DNA of 64,000 bases from Erwinia typographi (GTDB lineage: Bacteria > Pseudomonadota > Gammaproteobacteria > Enterobacterales > Enterobacteriaceae), in NCBI RefSeq assembly GCF_000773975.1, contig NZ_JRUQ01000055.1:62001-126000 (forward strand), read 5' to 3'. The notes below the pieces were generated by a model. That model made no database searches. It was not told where the DNA came from and was given only the letters and a program-made list of their open reading frames with translations. This document shows, piece after piece, positions 52,111 to 60,468 of the stretch. Numbering within the stretch: the stretch's first letter is position 1; each line of letters begins with the position of its first letter. Made by a program: the position numbers and the translations under genes.

Positions 52111-53465
52111 TTCAGCGCCTCAACCACGTCACGGAAGGCCGCGTCAATATCACGCTGTTGCACATGCTGGCCCTGATGTATCACCTGTTGGCCCGCCACA
52201 AAGACGTCCTGGATCTGCCCGCGATGCCCGGCAAACAGCCAGCGGTTAAGCAGCGAGGCGTCCGCCGTGCAGCCCAATAGCGCATCATCAGCCAGCACCA
52301 GCCAGTCGGCGCGGTAGCCAGGCGCCAGACGGCCCATTTTTACGCCGCAGGCCTGAGCGCCTCCCTCCAGCGCCTGAGCATAGAGCAGATCGCCTACGGA
52401 AGTCTGCCCGTCAGTGACGATGCGGTTACGGCGGCGGTCGCGCAGGCGCTGACCGTACTCCAGCAGGCGAAGCTCCTCCACCACGTCCAGCGAGACGTGG
52501 CTGTCTGAGCCAATTCCCCAGCGTCCTCCCTGCGCGATATAGTCGGTTGCCGGGAATATTCCGTCGCCCAGATTGGCCTCGGTGGTCGGGCAGAGGCCAG
52601 CAATAGCCCCGCTGGCCGCCAGACGCGAGATCTCGCTGGCGTCCAGATGGGTGGCGTGAATCAGGCACCAGCGCGAGTCCAGCGCAAAGCGGTTTAACAA
52701 CCAGCTGACCGGGCGTTCGCCGCTCCAGGCCAGGCTATCGTTTACCTCTTTTTCCTGCTCGGCGACGTGAATATGCACCGGCAGCGAGGCGGGGGAGGCC
52801 GCCAGCACGTCGCGCATCTGCTGCTCGCTCACCGCACGCAGCGAGTGGAAGCAAATTCCCTGGTTGTGCAGCGGCCTGTCGGCAATCATCGAAGCGACCT
52901 GCTGTTGCTGGCGCAGATAGCTGGCGCTGTCCTGAATAAAGCGTTTCTGACCAGGCTGTGGGGGCTGCGCGCCAAAACCGGCGTAGCTGTAAAGCACCGG
53001 CAGCAGCGTCTGACCAATCCCGGCGCGTTCCGCTGCGGCAATCAGCTGTTGCAGCATCTGATCCTGTGGATAGGGCGTGCCGTCGGTATCATGGTGCAAA
53101 TAGTGGAATTCAGCGACCTGGGTATAGCCGCCCCGGAGCATATCGACATACAGATGGGCGGCGATGGCGCCGACCTGCTGCGGAGAGAGCCGCTGGACCA
53201 TGCGATACATTAAATCGCGCCAGGTCCAGAAGCTGTCCTGCGGATCGCCAGCCACTTCGGCCAGCCCCGCCATGACCCGCTGAAAGGCGTGAGAGTGCAG
53301 GTTCGCCATCGCGGGGATTGCAGCGCCATTGAGGCGCTGTGCGTTATCCGCTGAGGCGTTGGGCGTCAGCGCGTGAATGAAACCTGCGCCGTCGACTTCA
53401 ATCAATACGTTGTGCTGCCAACCGTCCTCAAGCAGGACGCGTGGCGCAAAATAGCGAGCCATCAT
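52107..53465 (-). CDS. hutF: Formimidoylglutamate deiminase
   Basis: Zinc amidohydrolase-superfamily enzyme converting N-formimidoyl-L-glutamate to N-formyl-L-glutamate plus NH3; 452 aa. Metal motifs: NLHSHAFQR (HxH), VHIHVAEQ, LIHATHL and GIGSDSHVSLDVV. Its presence (with a deformylase HutG) shows the five-step hut pathway, in contrast to the four-step formimidoylglutamase route of Klebsiella. Two adjacent ATGs (53465/53462) follow GGGAAGC. Operon hutF-hutD, divergent from hutI, with an operator between. Confidence 0.95.
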   Translation of the reverse strand: MMARYFAPRVLLEDGWQHNVLIEVDGAGFIHALTPNASADNAQRLNGAAIPAMANLHSHAFQRVMAGLAEVAGDPQDSFWTWRDLMYRMVQRLSPQQVGAIAAHLYVDMLRGGYTQVAEFHYLHHDTDGTPYPQDQMLQQLIAAAERAGIGQTLLPVLYSYAGFGAQPPQPGQKRFIQDSASYLRQQQQVASMIADRPLHNQGICFHSLRAVSEQQMRDVLAASPASLPVHIHVAEQEKEVNDSLAWSGERPVSWLLNRFALDSRWCLIHATHLDASEISRLAASGAIAGLCPTTEANLGDGIFPATDYIAQGGRWGIGSDSHVSLDVVEELRLLEYGQRLRDRRRNRIVTDGQTSVGDLLYAQALEGGAQACGVKMGRLAPGYRADWLVLADDALLGCTADASLLNRWLFAGHRGQIQDVFVAGQQVIHQGQHVQQRDIDAAFRDVVEALK

Positions 53466-53487
53466 GGTTGCTTCCCAGGCAATGTAG

Positions 53488-53499
53488 TTGTATATACAT
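53488..53499. promoter_or_regulatory. HutC-type operator between hutF and hutI
   Basis: TTGTATATACAT, followed by an overlapping ATATACAT repeat to 53507, in the 73-bp divergent region between hutF and hutI. One site could repress both operons. Confidence 0.7.
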
Positions 53500-53538
53500 A
53501 TACATACTTATGAATCAACAGTAAAGCCGGGAGAGAAG

Positions 53539-54759
53539 ATGAGCGGTGAACTTCGCTGTGAAAGCCTGTGGTACGGCGCCGATATCGTGACGATGCAGGA
53601 CGGAAAGTATAGCATCATCCCGGATGGGGCGATTGCGGTTCGTCAGGACAGGATCGTGTGGATTGGCCCCGCCAGGGAAGCTAAACACATTAAGGCCGGG
53701 ATTCATACTCCTTTCAAAGGCGGCATCGTAACGCCAGGCCTGGTGGACTGCCACACTCACCTGGTGTTTGGCGGCGACCGCAGCCATGAGTTTGAGCAGC
53801 GCCTGAACGGCGTCAGCTACAGTGAGATCGCCGCGCAGGGCGGGGGGATAATTTCTACGGTCAACGCCACCCGCAAAGCGACGCTGGAGCAACTGGTCAG
53901 CAGCGCGGGCTGGCGTCTGGAAAGGCTGCTGGCTGAAGGCGTGACGACCGTAGAGATCAAGTCCGGCTACGGGCTGGATCGCGACAGCGAGCTGCGGATG
54001 CTGCAAGCTATTCGCCAGCTGGCCCATAATTATCCGGTTCAGGTCCAGTCAACCTGCCTTGCGGCTCACGCCACGCCTCCCGAATTTAAAGACGACCCCG
54101 ACGGCTGGATCGCCGTGATTTGCGATGAGCTGCTGCCTCAGGTGGCGAGCGAGAAGCTGGCCGACGCGGTGGACGCATTTTGCGAGCATCTTGCCTTCTC
54201 TCCTGAGCAGGTTGCCCGCGTATTTACCGCAGCGCAGCGCCTGGGCTTGCCGGTCAAACTCCATGCCGAACAGCTCTCTTCGCTGGGGGGCAGCCGCCTG
54301 GCCGCGCAGTTCAACGCGCTTTCAGCCGACCATCTCGAATACGCGACGGAAGCTGACGTGGCGGCGATGGCGGCAAGCGGCACGGTGGCCGTCCTGCTGC
54401 CTGGTGCTTTCTATCTGCTGCGCGAAAAGCAGGTTCCGCCGGTTGAGCTGTTTAGAAAATATCGGGTGCCGATGGCGCTGGCGAGCGATGCCAACCCAGG
54501 CACGTCACCTGCGCTTTCGCTCCGCCTGATGCTCAATATGGGCTGCACGCTGTTTGGTATGACGCCGGAGGAGGCGTTGGCTGGCGCAACGATCCACGGC
54601 GCGCGCGCGCTGGGGCTGGCTGATTCTCAGGGCTCGCTGGAAGTGGGTAAATACGCCGATTTCGTTCACTGGCCGCTACAGCGTCCGGCGGAACTGGTCT
54701 ACTGGCTTGGCGGGCAACTGCCCTGTCAGGTCATTTTCAGAGGAGAAGCAATACGATGA
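53539..54759 (+). CDS. hutI: Imidazolonepropionase
   Basis: Metal-dependent amidohydrolase-fold enzyme hydrolysing 4-imidazolone-5-propionate to N-formimidoylglutamate; 406 aa from ATG 53539 (GGGAGAGAAG upstream). Motifs: [10 protein letters not shown] (HxH), [42 protein letters not shown]. The frame reads through the operator upstream but there is no ribosome-binding site there. It overlaps hutG by ATGA. Confidence 0.96.
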   Translation: MSGELRCESLWYGADIVTMQDGKYSIIPDGAIAVRQDRIVWIGPAREAKHIKAGIHTPFKGGIVTPGLVDCHTHLVFGGDRSHEFEQRLNGVSYSEIAAQGGGIISTVNATRKATLEQLVSSAGWRLERLLAEGVTTVEIKSGYGLDRDSELRMLQAIRQLAHNYPVQVQSTCLAAHATPPEFKDDPDGWIAVICDELLPQVASEKLADAVDAFCEHLAFSPEQVARVFTAAQRLGLPVKLHAEQLSSLGGSRLAAQFNALSADHLEYATEADVAAMAASGTVAVLLPGAFYLLREKQVPPVELFRKYRVPMALASDANPGTSPALSLRLMLNMGCTLFGMTPEEALAGATIHGARALGLADSQGSLEVGKYADFVHWPLQRPAELVYWLGGQLPCQVIFRGEAIR

Positions 54760-55535
54760 AACCCTTCGAATTTACTCAGGGAACGCTGCCGCTGCTGTTC
54801 AGCGCACCCCATGCGGGCACCGCGCTGACGCCGGAAGTCGAGCAGGGCTTGAGCGATGCTGCCCGTGGCCTGCCGGATACGGACTGGCATATCCCTCAGC
54901 TGTATGATTTTCTGCGTGACAGCGGCGTCAGCCTGCTGGTGGCGAACTATTCTCGTTTTGTGATTGATCTGAACCGTCCCCCGGACAACGAGGCGCTGTA
55001 CACCACCGCCACCACCGGGCTTTTCCCGGAAACCTTGTTTGACGGCACGCCGACCTTTAAGCCTGGCATGACGCCGAACGAGGCCCAGCGTCAGGGGTAT
55101 CTGGAGCAGATCTGGACGCCGTATCATCAGCAAATTCAGCAGGAGCTGGCGAGGATTAAGCAGAAGTTTGGCTACGCGCTGCTGTTTGACGCGCACTCAA
55201 TAGCGTCAGTGATCCCGCGTCTGTTCGACGGCAAGCTGCCCGATCTGAATCTGGGCACCAACGGCGGCCTGAGCTGTAGCCCGGCGATAGCCAAAGGGCT
55301 TAGCGACGTTTGCGCCGCGCAGTCAGAATTTAGCTGGGTGATCAACGGCCGGTTTAAGGGCGGTTACATCACCCGCGCTTACGGCAAGCCCGAAGAAGAT
55401 CAGCACGCGGTGCAGTTGGAGCTGGCGCAGTGCAATTATATGGATGAGACGCCGCCGTTTGGCTGGCGTGGCGACAAGGCGGCGAAGCTGCAACCGCTGC
55501 TGAAAAAAATTATCGACACCCTACAGCAGCGCTAG
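54756..55535 (+). CDS. hutG: N-formylglutamate deformylase
   Basis: Hydrolase that gives glutamate plus formate in the last step of the five-step pathway; 259 aa of the N-formylglutamate amidohydrolase (FGase) family, not the arginase-like HutG. Features: [46 protein letters not shown] and [13 protein letters not shown], with His/Asp/Glu metal ligands expected in these. Start overlaps the hutI stop (ATGA). Confidence 0.95.
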   Translation: MKPFEFTQGTLPLLFSAPHAGTALTPEVEQGLSDAARGLPDTDWHIPQLYDFLRDSGVSLLVANYSRFVIDLNRPPDNEALYTTATTGLFPETLFDGTPTFKPGMTPNEAQRQGYLEQIWTPYHQQIQQELARIKQKFGYALLFDAHSIASVIPRLFDGKLPDLNLGTNGGLSCSPAIAKGLSDVCAAQSEFSWVINGRFKGGYITRAYGKPEEDQHAVQLELAQCNYMDETPPFGWRGDKAAKLQPLLKKIIDTLQQR

Positions 55536-55543
55536 CCTCCTCT

Positions 55544-55564
55544 GGCTCCCGAACCTCGGGGGCC
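55544..55564. terminator. Hairpin between convergent hutG and nucleotidase gene
   Basis: GGCTCCCGA / TCGGGGGCC (one G-U pair), 9-bp stem, 3-nt loop, just after the hutG stop codon. Weak T-tail, so a probable rather than certain terminator for one or both genes. Confidence 0.5.
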
Positions 55565-55567
55565 GCT

Positions 55568-56092
55568 TTACTCCAGCAGCAGCCTCTCAATATCCTGCCA
55601 GCTTTTCACCCGTCGATAGCCGGTAACCGCCAGATTATGCGGCGCGGTGTAGAGAATTCCCTCCCCGCAGAAGCCCTCAAAATTGATGGCGTTATCGTCG
55701 ATCATATAATCGGCGTTGATGATGCTTTTGTTGCCGCAAAACACGATGTTGCTTGGTTTAATCGAGGGGAAGTGGGTGTTCAGCCAGCGGAATTTCGCGT
55801 TGAAAGAGCTGGGGACTTCCATCGCGGCGGTGGTGATAAAGACTTCGTACCGTCTGCTCAGCGCGGCAATGACCCGCTGGCTGTCGGCAATCACCTCAAG
55901 GTCGCCAAAAAACGCCGGTTCGCTGACCAGCGCCATAATCTCCTGTAGCATCTCTGGCTTTTCATGCCGCAGGCTGAACAGGTTCAGCTCGTCATGCGTC
56001 ATTTGCAGGGAGAAATGGGCATTGACGGTATTAAGGATTTTAGGATGAAAATCGGCAATCACTTCATCCATGTCGATGGCAATTCTTTTCAT
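55568..56092 (-). CDS. 5'(3')-deoxyribonucleotidase-like HAD phosphatase (NT5C family)
   Basis: A 174-residue HAD-fold protein. DMDEV near the N-terminus (motif I, Asp nucleophile), FITTAAMEVPSSFNAKFRWL (motif II region) and DYMIDDNAINFEGFCGEGILY (motif III DD) fit the NT5C 5' nucleotidase family. The start at 56092 is set by GGAG 5 nt upstream; an in-frame GTG 6 nt further up is less likely. It may dephosphorylate deoxynucleotides. No link to histidine use is apparent; it sits between the two hut loci. Confidence 0.82.
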   Translation of the reverse strand: MKRIAIDMDEVIADFHPKILNTVNAHFSLQMTHDELNLFSLRHEKPEMLQEIMALVSEPAFFGDLEVIADSQRVIAALSRRYEVFITTAAMEVPSSFNAKFRWLNTHFPSIKPSNIVFCGNKSIINADYMIDDNAINFEGFCGEGILYTAPHNLAVTGYRRVKSWQDIERLLLE

Positions 56093-56131
56093 TATCACTC
56101 CGTGACGGTTCTGAGATTAGGGGCATGATGC

Positions 56132-56887
56132 CTAATTTGGCGACTGAAATCGACCAAACATTTTGTAGCGTGCGCCGGGATAAAGGAGCCGGGCGCAGGT
56201 TACCACAGCCTGCTGATGCCAGGTGCGCCGCTGAATTTGCAGGCAGGGTTCATCGGCGGCGATATGCAAAAGCTGACGCTCCTCTTCCGTGGCGCTGACG
56301 GCCTCCACCACATGCTCGCCTGCCGTTAACGGGGCGACCTGGGTCAGATAAGCAAAGGGCGTACCCTGGGTGAAATCCTGCTGGAGATAGTCCGGCGCGA
56401 CCAGCGGGTTGACCTGGCGATCCTCCAGCTGGACCGGGATCTCATTATCGAAATGAATAATGCGCGAGTGGAAGATCGTGGCGCCTACGCTTAACTCCAG
56501 CGCCTGCGCGGAAAGCAGTTCGGCTTTCTCAGCCCGCAGGAACAGCACCTTGCTGGCGTGGCGATGGCCCCGGCTGGCGATCTCATCGGCAATGTTATGC
56601 ACTTCCAGCATGGGCGTGAAGGCCTTCGCCTCCGCGACAAAGGTTCCCACACCCTGCAAGCGCAGCAGAAAACCTTCGCTGGTCAGCTCACGCAGCGCGC
56701 GATTGATGGTCATTCTGCTGACGCTCAGCTCGGTCACCAGCTCGCTTTCTGAAGGCACGCGCTGGCGGGGTTGCCAGTGGCCAGAGCGGATCAGGCTGAT
56801 GATCCCCTGTTTAACCTGTTGATAGAGTGGGGCGGGCTCGTTGCTGAGCAGGGTAATCCTCTCTGAAAGCGCTTTATGTTCTGACAC
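56132..56887 (-). CDS. Second HutC-type GntR/UTRA repressor
   Basis: A 251-residue paralogue of HutC, same length when started at GTG 56887 (AAAAAGG 8 nt upstream; the frame continues up to 56980 without support). Its wHTH recognition segment SRMTINRALRELTSEG is identical to that of the hutC product at 50799. The UTRA domain is alike (VQLEDRQVNPLVAPDYLQQDF, PLTAGEHVVE) but diverged elsewhere (RAEKAELLSAQALELSVGATIF). So it probably binds the same operators but may sense a different ligand. It is divergent from the ABC importer locus. Confidence 0.88.
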   Translation of the reverse strand: MSEHKALSERITLLSNEPAPLYQQVKQGIISLIRSGHWQPRQRVPSESELVTELSVSRMTINRALRELTSEGFLLRLQGVGTFVAEAKAFTPMLEVHNIADEIASRGHRHASKVLFLRAEKAELLSAQALELSVGATIFHSRIIHFDNEIPVQLEDRQVNPLVAPDYLQQDFTQGTPFAYLTQVAPLTAGEHVVEAVSATEEERQLLHIAADEPCLQIQRRTWHQQAVVTCARLLYPGARYKMFGRFQSPN

Positions 56888-56927
56888 ACCGTTTACCTTT
56901 TTGCGGAACAGGAAGAAAAGTGTACAC

Positions 56928-56962
56928 CAGACCAGCGGTCTGTATCTGTCTGTACAACAGAC
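56928..56962. promoter_or_regulatory. Two 6-3-6 palindromes upstream of hutC paralogue
   Basis: CAGACC-AGC-GGTCTG (56928-56942) and GTCTGT-ACA-ACAGAC (56948-56962) are both perfect inverted repeats with a 3-nt centre, 41-75 nt upstream of the GTG start. The GTCT/AGAC half-sites suit a GntR-type dimer but differ from the TGTATATACA hut sites. Confidence 0.5.
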
Positions 56963-57134
56963 TTTTCTGCCGTGCAACACCGTCGTGCGGCCTGACCCTT
57001 TTCGGTGCGTGACGCCTTCAAATGGTGCAGACCTCTGCCGTTAAGCCACCGTTAACTCGCTGTTTTTTTCGACTGCCCGCTAATTTGTAAGGGGTTAATC
57101 GGGCGCTGGCGAAATGGCACAGTAATTGCTGTGG

Positions 57135-57146
57135 TTGTATGTACAA
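57135..57146 (+). promoter_or_regulatory. HutC-type operator, distal, upstream of importer
   Basis: TTGTATGTACAA, a 12-bp near-palindrome differing from the hut consensus by one central base; 199 nt upstream of the binding-protein start. Confidence 0.6.
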
Positions 57147-57229
57147 GACATAACAACCAATGTTACAGGTCATTAACATAGAGCGCGTCACAGTTTTGTC
57201 TTTCGTTACGAGAATAGTTAAATGAATGG

Positions 57230-57241
57230 TTGTATATACAT
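57230..57241 (+). promoter_or_regulatory. HutC-type operator, proximal, upstream of importer
   Basis: TTGTATATACAT, identical to the site between hutF and hutI; lies just downstream of the candidate -10, a typical repressing position. Confidence 0.7.
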
Positions 57242-57345
57242 GACATGGCTACTTAAAGTCTGTTGCTGGCTAACAGCGTTTTTTCCCCGGTCCGCTGCGT
57301 CTTTTTTGCCGTCGCCCGGCCACTATTTTTTTCCAGGAGCGCTTG

Positions 57346-58203
57346 ATGAAACATTCGTTAATCCGTCGGGTATTGATTACCTCCCTTGTTACTTCCACGC
57401 TGGTTTGTGCGCTGCCTTCACAGGCGAAAGAGTGGAAATCGATCACCATTGCTACCGAAGGCAGCTATGAACCCTGGAATATGACGCTGCCCGGCGGCAA
57501 GCTCAGCGGCTTTGAGCCGGAGCTGATGGCCGATTTGTGCCAGCGCATGAAAATCAGCTGTAAGCTGGTGGTGCAAAACTGGGACGGCATGATCGCCGGG
57601 ATGCAGGCAGGCAAGTACGACGTGATCATGGATGCGATTGTGATCACCCCGGATCGCCGCAAAGTGATTGATTTCACCGTGCCGTACGCCTCCACGCCCG
57701 CCAGCTTCATCACCACCAAAACCAGCGGCGTGCTGCCGAAAGGCACCGGCCCGGAAAATATCGTTAAGCTGCACGATGATGCGAAAGAAATTGAACCGGC
57801 CATTGCCAGCCTGAAAGCGGCGCTGAAAGGAAAAACGATCGGCATTGCTTCCGGAACGGTTTACACGCCGTTTATCGATAAGTACTTCAAGGATGTCGCC
57901 AGCGTGCGTGAGTACAACGCCTCGGCGGACGCCATTCTCGACCTCCAGGCTGAACGTATTGATGCGGTGTTCGACGATGTGACCTTTGCCAACTCAATCC
58001 TGAGCAAGCCGGAGAATAAAGACCTGCAGCTGGCTGGTACGCAGCTGGGCGGGCCGATCTGGGGAGAAGGGGAAGCGCTGGGCATCCGCAAGTCCGACGG
58101 CGATCTGAAGGCTAAGCTGGATGAGGCGATCAAAGCGGCGCTGGCAGACGGTACGGTGAAAAAGCTGAGCGAAAAATGGTTTAAAACTGACGTGACGCCA
58201 TAG
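57346..58203 (+). CDS. Amino acid ABC transporter substrate-binding protein (histidine/urocanate candidate)
   Basis: A 285-residue periplasmic binding protein (SBP family 3, HisJ/LAO type). Signal peptide to about residue 28 (PSQA-KEW). Lobe motifs: ITIATEGSYEPWNMTLPGGKLSGFEPELMADLC, VVQNWDGMIAGMQAGKYDVIMDAI and TPDRRKVIDFTVPY. ATG 57346 follows CCAGGAGCGCTTG. Control by hut-type operators suggests histidine, urocanate or an imidazole relative as ligand. The main hut cluster has no transporter of its own, so this importer may feed it. Confidence 0.88.
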   Translation: MKHSLIRRVLITSLVTSTLVCALPSQAKEWKSITIATEGSYEPWNMTLPGGKLSGFEPELMADLCQRMKISCKLVVQNWDGMIAGMQAGKYDVIMDAIVITPDRRKVIDFTVPYASTPASFITTKTSGVLPKGTGPENIVKLHDDAKEIEPAIASLKAALKGKTIGIASGTVYTPFIDKYFKDVASVREYNASADAILDLQAERIDAVFDDVTFANSILSKPENKDLQLAGTQLGGPIWGEGEALGIRKSDGDLKAKLDEAIKAALADGTVKKLSEKWFKTDVTP

Positions 58204-58219
58204 GCGGGGAGGGCAAACA

Positions 58220-58936
58220 ATGGCCAATCTTGGGTTTGGAGAAAATGGCTGGGGAGGTTTAATCCTTAGCGCAGCGCTGACCACCCTACTGCTTTCGCTG
58301 GCAGCCATGCTGGTCGGCGCGGTGGCAGGCAGCGGCGTAGCGGCAGCCAAGCTTTCGCCTCGTCGGCCGGTGCGCTGGCTGGGCGATGGCTATTCCGTGA
58401 TCTTTCGCGGCATCCCGGAGCTGCTGATTATCTACCTGTTCTATTTCGGTGGCTCCGGGCTGATTACCCAGATTGGCCAGATGTTCGGCGCGGATGGCTT
58501 TATTGAAGTCCCGCCGTTTCTGATTGGTGCGCTGGCGATTGGGCTGATCTCCGCCTCTTATCAGGCCGAGGTGTTCCGCGCCGCGCGTCTTGCGCTCAAT
58601 TCCGGCGAGATTGAGGCGGCTCAGGCTATCGGTATGCCCCGGTGGCGCGTTTTGCAGCGCATCGTTCTGCCGCAGGTGGTTCGCTATGCACTGCCGGGTC
58701 TGTCGAACGTCTGGCAGATGAGCCTGAAAGATTCCGCGCTGATCTCGGTGACGGGCATTGTGGAACTGATGCGCGCCAGTCAGGTCGCCGCGGGCTCCAC
58801 GCGCCAGTATTTCACCTTCTACCTGATTGGCGGCACCTGTTACCTGGTGCTGACGGTGCTCTCTAACACCGCCTTTAAAAAGGCGGAACAACGCCTTGGG
58901 CGCGCGCATCAAAGCCGCACTGCGGCCCACAGTTAA
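58220..58936 (+). CDS. Amino acid ABC transporter permease (HisQ-like)
   Basis: A 238-residue inner-membrane permease with five helices. The EAA loop reads AAQAIGMPRWRVLQRIVLPQVVRYALPGL. Resembles HisQ of the histidine/LAO importers. GGGGAGGG lies ahead of the ATG. First of two permeases that should form a heterodimer. Confidence 0.88.
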   Translation: MANLGFGENGWGGLILSAALTTLLLSLAAMLVGAVAGSGVAAAKLSPRRPVRWLGDGYSVIFRGIPELLIIYLFYFGGSGLITQIGQMFGADGFIEVPPFLIGALAIGLISASYQAEVFRAARLALNSGEIEAAQAIGMPRWRVLQRIVLPQVVRYALPGLSNVWQMSLKDSALISVTGIVELMRASQVAAGSTRQYFTFYLIGGTCYLVLTVLSNTAFKKAEQRLGRAHQSRTAAHS

Positions 58937-58947
58937 CGGAGCGCCAG

Positions 58948-59691
58948 ATGATTGATTTTCCCTTTCTTACCGATACTTTCCTCAAGCTTGCGGCGGCGCT
59001 GCCGGTGACGCTGGGGCTTTTTTTCGCTTCCTTCGTGCTCGGCGGCTTTCTGGCGCTGCTGATCCTGGCGATGCGGATGAGCCGCAACCCGCTGCTCAGC
59101 GGCTTTGCCCGGGGTTACATCCTGATTTTTCGCGGCTCGCCGCTGATGATCCAGCTATTCCTGATTTATTACGGGCTGGGGCAGTTTGAGGTGATTCGCC
59201 ACAGCTTTGTCTGGCCGGTGCTGCGCGAACCCTTTTTCTGCGCCGTGGTAGCGCTGGCCCTGTGTACGGCGTCTTACACCGCCGAAATTTTTCGCGGCGG
59301 CCTGCTGGCGATCCCCGCCGGGCAGATTGAGGCGGGAATGGCCTGCGGCATGTCCCGCTGGCTGCTGCTGCGCCGGATTATCGCGCCGATTATGCTGCGC
59401 TACGCGCTGCCCGCTTACTCAACCGAAGCGATCCTGCTGGTAAAGTCTACCGCGCTGGCCAGCCTGGTTACGGTCTGGGACGTCACCGGCGTGGCGCAGC
59501 AGATTATTCAGCGTACCTACCGCACGATGGAAGTGTTCGTCTGCGCGGCGCTGATCTACCTGATCCTCAACTTTATCATTGTCCAAATTTATGCCTGGAT
59601 TGAGCGCAGGCTGACGCCACGTCTGCGCCCGGTGGAGGCCGATTCGCCTCTGCCGGTTCCCCCTGTGATTGCCGGAGAGAAACATGACTAA
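58948..59691 (+). CDS. Amino acid ABC transporter permease (HisM-like)
   Basis: A 247-residue permease with five helices and an EAA loop [29 protein letters not shown], like HisM. It carries a short Pro-rich C-terminal tail. The last 8 nt overlap the ATPase start (ATGACTAA). Partner of the preceding permease. Confidence 0.88.
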   Translation: MIDFPFLTDTFLKLAAALPVTLGLFFASFVLGGFLALLILAMRMSRNPLLSGFARGYILIFRGSPLMIQLFLIYYGLGQFEVIRHSFVWPVLREPFFCAVVALALCTASYTAEIFRGGLLAIPAGQIEAGMACGMSRWLLLRRIIAPIMLRYALPAYSTEAILLVKSTALASLVTVWDVTGVAQQIIQRTYRTMEVFVCAALIYLILNFIIVQIYAWIERRLTPRLRPVEADSPLPVPPVIAGEKHD

Positions 59692-60466
59692 CTATGCCCC
59701 CATCACCCTGTCGATGAGCGAAATCCGCAAGTCTTTCGGCTCGCTGGAGGTGCTGAAAGGCATCTCGCTGGACGCCAGAAAGGGCGACGTCATCTCCATT
59801 CTGGGGGCCAGCGGCTCCGGAAAAAGTACCTTTCTGCGCTGCATTAATCTGCTGGAGACGCCGGACTCCGGCGTGGTCAGCGTGGCGGGCGAAACTATTG
59901 AGATGAAGCGCCACGCGCGCGGCCATCAGCTGGCGGCAAACCACCGTCAGGTTGAATCGCTGCGCTCGCGCCTTGGCATGGTGTTCCAGAGCTTTAACCT
60001 GTGGTCGCATATGACGGTGCTGCAAAACGTCATTGAGGGGCCGCTGTACGTGCTGAAGCGCAGTAAGAAAGAGTGCGTAGAGCAGGCGGAGAAGATCCTT
60101 GACCGCGTGGGACTGCTGAACCGCAAAGATTTCTATCCTTCGCAGCTTTCCGGCGGCCAGCAGCAGCGCGTGGCGATTGCCCGCGCGCTGGCGATGGAGC
60201 CTGAAGTGATGCTGTTTGATGAGCCGACCTCGGCGCTGGACCCTGAGCTGGTGGGCGACGTGCTGAAAGTGATGCGCAGCCTGGCCGAAGAGGGCCGCAC
60301 GATGCTGGTCGTAACCCATGAAATGGGCTTCGCCCGCAACGTTTCCAACCGCGTGGTGTTTATGCATCAGGGCGCCATTGACTGTCAGGGAACGCCGGAG
60401 GAGATGTTTGGCGAGCAGGGATCGCCGCGTTTCCAGCAGTTTATCTCCAGCCACCGGGCAGGTTAA
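59684..60466 (+). CDS. Amino acid ABC transporter ATP-binding protein (HisP-like)
   Basis: A 260-residue ATPase. Walker [10 protein letters not shown], signature [15 protein letters not shown], Walker [15 protein letters not shown], switch [11 protein letters not shown]. The HisP-like insertion ([33 protein letters not shown]) is present, as in HisP/ArgT-type importers. Start 59684 follows GGAGAGAAAC. Confidence 0.93.
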   Translation: MTNYAPITLSMSEIRKSFGSLEVLKGISLDARKGDVISILGASGSGKSTFLRCINLLETPDSGVVSVAGETIEMKRHARGHQLAANHRQVESLRSRLGMVFQSFNLWSHMTVLQNVIEGPLYVLKRSKKECVEQAEKILDRVGLLNRKDFYPSQLSGGQQQRVAIARALAMEPEVMLFDEPTSALDPELVGDVLKVMRSLAEEGRTMLVVTHEMGFARNVSNRVVFMHQGAIDCQGTPEEMFGEQGSPRFQQFISSHRAG

Positions 60467-60468
60467 GC

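Larger units (their letters stand above)
56888..57345. other. Control region between hutC paralogue and the ABC importer
   Basis: 458 bp with no credible gene. It contains two TTGTATATACAA-like sites near the importer (57135-57146, 57230-57241), two 6-3-6 palindromes near the regulator (56928-56962), GTGTACAC at 56920-56927, and a weak promoter candidate (TTGTCT 57196-57201, 16 nt, TTAAAT 57218-57223) for the importer operon. Confidence 0.6.

Noticed and set aside
57222-57470. Short open frame in the hut importer leader
   Set aside because: No ribosome-binding site, overlaps the proximal operator and the binding-protein gene; most likely chance.
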